Source of the DNA: Prostheceraeus crozeri
Taxonomy: Eukaryota; Platyhelminthes; Polycladida; Euryleptidae
Direction: 5' to 3'
NCBI GenBank assembly: GCA_907163375.1
Contig: CAJQUW010004469.1
Location: forward strand, 620,001-684,000
DNA: 64,000 nt
This document shows positions 57,202 to 64,000 of the stretch, piece after piece; the stretch's first letter is position 1, and the number at the start of each line of letters is the position of its first letter. A program made the translations under genes and the position numbers. The notes under the pieces were generated by a model that saw nothing but the letters and a program-made list of their open reading frames with translations, was not told the DNA's origin and ran no database searches.

Positions 57202-57899
57202 CAGGGGTGAGGAGTCGGAGTCGGAGTCCTATCAAATGATGGAACTCCGGCCTATAACTAGACCCGAAGTAAATACAAACAAATTATCCATTCTCGTGCA
57301 TAGCTGTCACTGTCAACTTTCTCCGTCAAACAAAAGTATAGAGAGCAGTACATGCAAAGTTTGTAACAGTTGAGGGAATGAACCGTGATAGTGAAAAAGG
57401 ATAGTCGTTTCACTCGGTGATTTTGTAGAGAAGACAAGCCTTCCTAGCTTCGATCACACATACGCGCCAAAGGTCACATCAGAGACAAAAATGAAATATT
57501 AGTTTGTTTGAGAACATTACCTCTTACCCTCACGTTAATCGTGTGTGATGGTTCCTCCAAAGCGCATATTGAATTCGAAAGTGTAGTCATATTTTTGAAG
57601 AAGGGGTTATTTTCCTGCCTGGTAGAGACTGGAGAAAAACCGTGTGAAGCACTCATTAAGAAGATGGGAGGATCCGAGTCGCATGCATCCAACTTAAAGC
57701 GACATTTGATAAACTCATCGAAAATAATTGATAATTGATGCAGGAATGATCACTAAACATGTTCAGGCAAGCCTTAAGCTATGCTGTAGGTTACCAGTTT
57801 TTTCAAAAACTAGGCTATATATCCTTGCCACCCGGAGTCGGAGTCCTGTCAACCCCTGGAATCGGAATCCTATCAAGACGATAGGACTCCGCATCCCTG
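57202..57899 (+). mobile_element. hAT-type element with GGAGTC-repeat ends and a BED-finger remnant, copy 1
   Basis: It begins CAGGGGTGAGGAGTCGGAG and ends CTCCGCATCCCTG, an imperfect inverted repeat with a CAGGG start as in many hAT elements. Flanking 8-mers are CCACAAAA (57194-57201) and CCACAAAG (57900-57907), a 7-of-8 target duplication. Both ends contain several GGAGTC/GACTCC units linked to TGATAGG. Inside, the + strand reads GEKPCEALIKKMGGSESHA then SNLKRHLINSS, which resembles a BED zinc finger (C-x2-C lost, G-x-T-S-N-L-K-R-H-L-x-x-x-H) from a hAT transposase. The rest of the transposase is missing. Confidence 0.75.
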
Positions 57900-59559
57900 C
57901 CACAAAGGTACACTTATAATAAATTACAACTTAACTGATATAAAATATTTGCAATTTACAGACACAATGTGATGAAATCCCTTGCACATTCTCAAACCAT
58001 TCTCTATCGATAATTTATGGTCATCTTCATGTTCAGCTATAGAACAGGGCTAAATATAGGCTAACCCATTGATAAAAGCTACCTAGAGACATTGTCTTCT
58101 CAAACATTAGCTTAAAGCATGATTTTGCAGTAATCCTATATCCACCGAATTTTCAATCTGCTTTGTATAAGTTGAGGAAATATTGTGACATATTTTGCAA
58201 CATTCATGTTGCAGACGGTACATTTTAGGTGTTTGACTGGTACAAAACTAGAATCCCGAAGGAACTGTAGCCCACATCCATAGACAGCCCAGTTCTGTCT
58301 CACACTGAAAACTCAATCATATACAAAATCAGATAAGAGAAAGTCGATTGAACCAAGTGGGGGCCAACTCGTTCGTTCGACTTGGTGCAATTCACCCAGT
58401 TGTTGCAGTTTTAGAGTAATCAAAAAATGTCCGGGAGTCACCATGGGGGAGCCTGCATGGACTCCTGCAGGAGCCCCAACCCCCAAAATGTGGTTGAGAC
58501 ATGGCGCCCATCAGCCCAATTAGTAATTAGGGTATGTGATCCGGTGCGAGTGGAGCCATATGAAAGTGTTAAGTCGAAGTAATGCTGCGAAGGGTTACTG
58601 ATAATCTTATTCGCGGTAATATTTCTGTAATTACAGCCGATTAACCAAACCAGTAATTGCCGGTGAATTTATAACATAAGATATGCAAACGGAAATGATT
58701 GCCAGAAATAGCACGCTGTTTCATAAGTACTGAGAGCTCACATGTATTTCAGCAGAATTTTGTTTAATTCTCTAGAAATTTTATAATATGTACAGTAAGT
58801 TCATGTCTGACCTACGAACAAGAGAACTTTGAATCATAGATATCTTAACACTGTTTCACAGGTATCCATAAAGTATCAAAATTCCCACCTGCAACGAATT
58901 ATAACTACAGCATCACAATTAGCTAATTCAAAACTAGACATTGCGATCAAAGCTATACTGATTGAGGTTCAATCTCAGTCCAAGCTGCAAATGTGATGGT
59001 GTCACAGTTTCCTCCACAGTTGATGACATTTCTACACTGTCATAAGAAAGCCTATACGTCACGTCGGATTCTGCTTTCATCGATGCTGCTCAAAACACAA
59101 ATATATTTAATTTCCGCTTCAACAACTTATCAATATCGCAATTCCCAGTGCCTTCTTTAGGTGCTCGTTCACCAATCGATCCAGACGGTTCAAGTCTTGT
59201 GAGTACGCGGAGAGTGGCGAATCATCGCAACTTGTCGTTGATGGAAAAAAATCGGAAACTTCAGTCTTTACATGAGAACAGATTGTCATGTTGCTAGTGA
59301 AGGGCCCTCAATAAAGCTGGTTGAAAACGGAAGCTTCTCAATTTGTCTATATGTCAGAGGGCGCAAAACTTGTAGATTTCCATGTAGATCTTACCACTGA
59401 TGGTCATGCATGCTTTCGGCGCAGAGTAGCAACTCAGCATTTATTAAATCCCCAATGTGTATGATGATGATCAGCGCATATTTTTCAAATTGAATAAGAA
59501 TCGTACGTACATTTCGAAGTTATTGAAATTCAAAGTAAATCAAAGTAAACAAACAGCGC
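57900..59559. other. Intergenic sequence, nothing firm
   Basis: A small GC-rich foldback lies at about 58446-58490 (GGGGGAGCCTGCATGG, CTCCTGCAGGAGCCCC). At 59159-59202 a good acceptor and a GTGAGT donor bracket 44 bases, but no protein match supports an exon. Nothing else is seen. Confidence 0.4.
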
Positions 59560-60115
59560 AAAAATCACCGCTCAATTCCGATCAGACAATTGAACAAAAG
59601 TACGTGAGAATTCTTTGTTTAACAGTATTGCACCTTTCACAGGGAATGAATTAAGCCTTTTTAATGTTCGAACACGAGGAATGATAAATCGACCAGTGGA
59701 AGAAGCGCAGCAAATCAAACTATTCAAAATATGGTCACTATTCATAGCGGATCTATACAAGGTCTTAACCAACACATCTCATCTTACTTCAAGTGTCTGG
59801 AGGCACAGGTTTTACACTGTCGTCTACAGAGAAGTCTATGGAATCTATTTTACAATATTTCAACCTTCTTTGCATCTTAACCTGTGTGATATCAGTAAAT
59901 AGCGGTCCAGAATATTCCCCAAATAAGGTCTGAGCAACCTCAGAGGAAAAAGTTGCCTATAGATGCAGAGGTACGAACCGCAGAAATATGATCTGTCCAT
60001 GTGCACTTAGTATTGAAGATGACACCGAGAACCTTCAATTTTTCAACAAATCTCTCAAACCTCTCAAACCGGGAGATGACTATTGACTTGCATTTTTCCT
60101 TATTTAATTATACTG
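59560..60115 (-). pseudogene. Decayed LINE reverse transcriptase fragment
   Basis: On the - strand from about 60104 the sequence reads NKEKCKSIVISRFERFERFV, then KVLGVIFNTKCTWTDHISAV, then RTSASIGNFF before a stop. About 250 bp on it reads VKTLYRSAMNSDHILNSLIC (59770-59700). This order, N-K-x-K...Y-L-G-V-x-x-D-x-x-L-x-W-x-x-H-I followed by L-Y-x-S-x-x-x-S-x-I/L, is the thumb and C-terminal part of a non-LTR reverse transcriptase of the Jockey/CR1 type. Stops and frameshifts show decay. It is a third LINE lineage in this window. Confidence 0.7.
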
Positions 60116-60205
60116 CATGGATGGGACCAGCATTGCTGACACCAGCACGGTGCTGGCAACTGAGCCAGCAGAAGCCTGCTGGCCACGGCCAGCACCTTAT
60201 CTTTT
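60116..60205. repeat. CCAGCA/TGCTGG hairpin cluster 1
   Basis: GC-rich patch in AT-rich DNA. Small inverted pairs follow one another: CCAGCACGGTGCTGG at about 60145-60160 and GCCAGCAGAAGCCTGCTGGC at about 60163-60183, then GGCCACGGCCAGCACC. Similar phrases recur near 63868-63930. Confidence 0.6.
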
Positions 60206-61229
60206 TCCTATGTTTCATGCTATTTTTCTTAGATCTACCAATGCAAGTAATTTGCAAATGTTTCGTAATCATTAGAATTGCATTTATAGAATGTGCACCG
60301 CATGTGTCGTCATGTATCCATGCAAAAATTCTCCTTCGTTATGATCCAGTTTTCGCTTGTGTTTTCACAACAGCAAATTGTGGATGAACTATCAATTGTG
60401 CGTTCTGAGTTGACTGTGAGAGATTGCACTACATACAGTGCCAGTTACTGATGTTGTAGATGGCCTCTCGATAATAAAATACATGTAATTTTGGAATGAT
60501 TATGTTGGTCAACAAAAGATGGAGTAGTGTCAAATTGCAACCAATTTTAGATTGTAGGTCTACCTATTATCTAAAAGAATTGGTATTCAAAAATCTCGAA
60601 ATCTTGCACGAAAATTATCCGTCGATCGTTGATTTCAATGAGTGGCAAAAGCCATATTGTTGAATGACAAACACAATGCGTTTGAAAAAGAAAAGGAACT
60701 TTTTGAGCTACATTCAGGCCCATGGAGCAGCAAATCAAGCGGAGTGACTTTCTAGTGCGTCATGCACTTAGTGACGTCATCAAAAATATGAAACTGTCAG
60801 GGAAGCGATTGCTGAAAGAGAATTTTCAATGGACCGTCTACTCCATAAAAAATAAACGATAAATTAATACTTGGAAGTAGTATTGAAAGTGAAATCTAAG
60901 AGGAAATCACTGTGCTTGATTGCTAGCTGGAGGATGTTTAAATGTAGATGTCACTGGTAATAAAATTTCATGCATCATGCAAATATGTAGAATTATACTC
61001 GTAGGGCTTATACATGTTATATACAAACAGGAATTCTTGTTGTGTTTTCATTTTCTCGCCCATCGAGCGACTAAAACTTCCAGATTGAAATTCAGCAGTT
61101 AGATAGTAACTCTATAACTTGCTTCCATGTCGAAGTAGTACATCCACATTCACAGTATATTTTTAGAAAATTTTAATTTCAACAAAAGCAATCTGAAAAT
61201 AGCATCTTTACACTAACAATACTTGCAGA
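60206..61229. other. Intergenic sequence, nothing recognisable
   Basis: No supportable feature on either strand. The 128-codon frame covering 60001-60387 runs antisense across the LINE fragment and the hairpin cluster and is not a gene. Confidence 0.4.
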
Positions 61230-63709
61230 CAGGGTTGCCACTTGGTCTGTAGTTGCAGACTAATCTGTTAAACCTGTAAGTGCTCTGCATTTTTCTCTGA
61301 GGTCTGTATTTTTTAATCAACATTTATTTTCACCTAATCAAGTATAAGACAGGTCTGTTGGTGGCACTTTTGCAAGTTATGGAAAACCAAATTATTCATT
61401 GTGTTTCTTTCACACCTTAATATCATCACAAAAGATGTACGAGTATCATGATAAATAATGAGAAGTATTTTCTTTAAAAGTCGAATATGTTTACTTTTAG
61501 AATAATACAGTTTAACAAGTAGATGACCAAAGAATGGAGCCAAGAATATCTTTTCACCGTGAACTCTGGAAAAGACAAGTAAAATTGCATGTAAAACTCC
61601 ACGGTTAAGCGGGAAAATATATTGCATAGATTTCATGCGAGTTTATTCCAAAATTATTCACTACTAATGCATGAATAATTTAACTTCTGTCCATAATGTC
61701 TGTCGTCCATGCTCCAAGTTAAAGATATCCGATTTTTACAATTTTTCCCACCTGCTTCTTTTACATTCGTGTATAATAGCAGTATGGTAAGAACTATTCC
61801 GAACTTAATTTCTCCGATGAGTTTTGATGCTAGTGAAATATAGGTTGCACAACGTCTACATGCCTTACGAATTGTGCACAGTTTGCTCGTAGTAAGTCGA
61901 TGAATATGAAAAGGAAATATAGAGTCCTTAAATAAGCATTAGTCTTCCCTCAAACTAACCAGTAAATACACCGTACTCACACTCATGACGATGCTCTTTT
62001 AATTTCATGTGGACACACGTGAGTCTACGTGATGTCCAATTTTACAGATTGTACTTCGATAATGTAAAGATTGCTTAATCATATCAAGGAGGCTTAGAGA
62101 AAACGTTACTATTAAAAAGATATCAGAAACAGATCAAACATCGTGCCTGCTTATGCTTAAATGAGCTCAGACCCTGTTACTCGTCTTAAGCGATAAATGA
62201 ACCGATGAGAAATCTCCGCTCCACAGTCACCCCACTTACGCAGAGTGCACTGTAAGTTTTTTTAAAAATGTTCTGTTGATGGATTCCAACACCAAATTCA
62301 CGGTATCATGGCGATACGCCTGCCTGTTCGATATAGGCGAAGCTATTACTGAATTTTCATCAATTCGCGAGCTCTTAAACCACCCCGTTTAATATACAGA
62401 ATACAATGCAAGTTTTTGCCCTCAAATGTTCAATATATTGATTTCAACACCAAATTCACGGTGTCATCGCGATATGCCTACTTTTCCGATGCGATACAAC
62501 TCAGCAAAGGCGAGGCCACTACTGAAATTTTATTAATTCGGGTGCTGTATGAGCTCTAATGAAGAACTAAACTATATGACGGGACCGGCGAAATATACTA
62601 CACCACGAAGTTCTGTGAAGTGGATAATTCACGAAATACATCGCGAACTTCAAAGCAGGGATGCGGAGTCCTGTCATTTCGATAGGACTCCGACTCCGGG
62701 GGTTGATAGGACTCCGGCTTTTGATAGGACTCCGACTCCGGGTAGCAAGTACATAAAGCCTAGTTTTTGAAAAATTAGCTGGTAACCTACATCATAGATT
62801 ATTATAGGATCGCCTGAACATGTTTAGTGATTTTCTGCATCAATTATCAATCATTTTAGATGAGTTTATCAAATGTCACATTAAGTTGGATGCATGCGAC
62901 TCGGCTCCTCCCATCTTCTTAATGAGTGCTTCACACGGTTTTTCTCTAGTCTCTACCAGGCAGGAAAATAACCCCTTCTTCAAAAATATGACTGTACACT
63001 TTCGATTTTAATATGCGCTTTGGAGGAGCCATCACACACGATTAACGTGAGGGTAAGAGGTAATGTTCTCAAACAAACTAATATTTCATTTTTGTCATTG
63101 ATGTGACCTTTGGCGCGTAGGTATGGTCGAGAATAGGAAGGCTTGTCTTCCTAACAATGGGGAGGCTTCATTTCCTCAACTATTACAAACTTTGCATGCA
63201 CTGCAGATAAGACATTGATATCAGTGACATACAGACACTGATAAGACATCATTTGATAAGTCTCCGACTTCAGCAAAAATGATAGGACTCCGGGACTCCG
63301 ACGCCGCATCCCTGCTTCTTTTCATCTCGGTCTTCCCAAGTTAGAAATAATGACTGACGACCGCATCCTTTTCAAATATACTGTACCAAAATTCAATAGT
63401 TTTGCATGTATGGCTTTACGGAAAAGGCCTTGAAAAAAGCAATAGAGTTGTTCAAATCTTCAATAATGTTTATAATCGTGGAGAGGATCAAGATAGGTGC
63501 GCTGTTCTATTTAAATTAGCATTTTAACCAACGGGCCGTTCCTCACTTTCTGTCGCAATGTTTTCGTTGAAAATGGTGCTCATCGTAATTTCTCCTGACA
63601 CAAACCGAGCTCATCGTAAAGCTTACGGAGAATTTTGACCTGTTCTCAGATTGTTGTGACAGCTATCTCATTAAGTCTGTATTTTTGTCTTCCGGAAGTG
63701 GCAACCCTG
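61230..63709. mobile_element. Putative 2.5-kb hAT-type element with CAGGGTTGCCACTT ends
   Basis: The left end CAGGGTTGCCACTTGG (61230) and right end GGAAGTGGCAACCCTG (to 63709) are a 14-bp perfect inverted repeat of hAT style. The flanking 8-mers (CTTGCAGA and CATGAATG) do not match well, so either the duplication has decayed or the ends come from two separate insertions. No transposase is recognised inside. Positions 62656-63314 hold a different nested element. The nearby phrase GTCTGTATTTTT occurs inside both ends (about 61304 and 63676). Confidence 0.45.
62656..63314 (-). mobile_element. hAT-type element with GGAGTC-repeat ends and BED-finger remnant, copy 2
   Basis: It is an inverted copy of the element at 57202-57899. 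It begins CAGGGATGCGGAGTCCTGTC and ends GACGCCGCATCCCTG. The interior matches the complement of copy 1 over several hundred bases (for example TGCGCTTTGGAGGAGCCATC, CACACACGATTAACGTGAGG and TCTCTACCAGGCAGGAAAAT). The BED-finger remnant is therefore on the - strand. The terminal GACTCC units are more numerous on its left side than in copy 1. The target duplication is not clean (CTTCAAAG against CTTCTTTT). Confidence 0.7.
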
Positions 63710-64000
63710 CATGAATGATTGAACGTTAATACTTCTTGCTTAAGCGTACTGTGTGAAGTAAATACGACATAACAAAATACATGAATATTTGCGTATACGC
63801 AAATGTAATATATATTTTAATAAATATAATATAATTTTTTTAATATTGCGCATTTTTTCTAAACTTTTACTGGCGCCAGCATCATATGTCAGAATGCCAG
63901 CATCCAGCAAAAACCTGCTGGCGCCAGGAAGTTGACCATATCTGATAAATATTCAGTTTCGTTTTCACTAAATCAACTTGAGTTGAGACCCAGTACCACA
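63710..64000. repeat. AT-rich tract and CCAGCA/TGCTGG hairpin cluster 2
   Basis: After a run of A/T-only sequence (about 63805-63845), a GC-rich hairpin has arms TGGCGCCAGCA (about 63871-63881) and TGCTGGCGCCA (about 63916-63926), with a loop containing GCCAGCATCCAGCA. Each arm itself contains the palindrome TGGCGCCA. No gene is seen to the end of the window. Confidence 0.55.

Noticed and set aside
59159-59202. 44-bp possible exon between an acceptor (CTTCTTTAG) and a GTGAGT donor
   Set aside because: Too short and without any neighbouring exon of a second gene. The phase cannot be tested.
60001-60387. 128-codon + strand frame with a CFMLFFLDLPMQVICKCFV segment
   Set aside because: It runs antisense over the LINE reverse transcriptase remnant and then over the GC-rich hairpins. 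There is no evidence of an independent gene.
1-64000. CRISPR arrays, bacterial-type operons or riboswitches
   Set aside because: No regularly spaced direct repeats with unique spacers, no Shine-Dalgarno-led gene chains, and clear intron/exon structure indicate a nuclear eukaryotic sequence.

Overview
The window is eukaryotic genomic DNA. It is AT-rich, with long introns bounded by GT/AG and a dense load of old transposable elements and inverted-repeat miniatures. No operons, ribosome binding sites or bacterial genes are seen. The one host gene I can assemble is the 3' part of a Kirre/Roughest (KIRREL/NEPH) immunoglobulin-superfamily adhesion receptor on the + strand. The element mix (Penelope-like element, mariner, hAT, several non-LTR families, tRNA-derived SINE) and the gene's resemblance to arthropod Kirre/Rst suggest an invertebrate, perhaps a chelicerate or other arthropod. 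The species cannot be read from the sequence alone.

Host gene: eight exons (1157-1314, 14736-14990, 24995-25142, 28272-28420, 30585-30707, 35344-35513, 37225-37337, 55256-55697) join with perfectly matching codon phases. They encode the last 518 residues: the end of Ig3, all of Ig4 and Ig5, one transmembrane helix, and a cytoplasmic tail rich in Pro, Gln and His. The tail ends in T-N-V, a class I PDZ-binding motif as in Kirre and KIRREL proteins. The 3' UTR runs to a poly(A) signal at 56745-56750. The 5' part of the gene lies upstream of the window.

Introns, in order. The first (1315-14735) holds a cluster of small inverted-repeat elements (3607-4742), a broken hAT-like transposase gene on the - strand (7187-9634), an element built on ATGATATCAT palindromes (13089-13499) and a 5'-truncated LINE tail (13900-14467). 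The second (14991-24994) holds a near-perfect 63-bp palindrome, a composite tRNA-derived SINE with a hammerhead-ribozyme-like core, a CAGTG-ended hAT miniature, an old foldback copy and a short hairpin. The third (25143-28271) carries a second SINE copy. The fifth (30708-35343) holds a repeat copy and a Penelope-like element with 764/765-bp inverted arms. The sixth holds a LINE C-terminal fragment. The seventh (17.9 kb) holds a foldback element with arms of about 290 bp, a Harbinger-like miniature and a complete but dead mariner with 192-bp terminal inverted repeats.

Downstream of the gene (56.8-64 kb) there is no convincing host gene. This stretch has two inverted copies of a hAT miniature carrying a BED-finger remnant, one of them nested inside a larger CAGGG-ended element, plus a decayed LINE reverse transcriptase and GC-rich CCAGCA/TGCTGG hairpin clusters. 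Several of the inverted repeats lie in transcribed introns, so the pre-mRNA of the adhesion gene should contain long hairpins.
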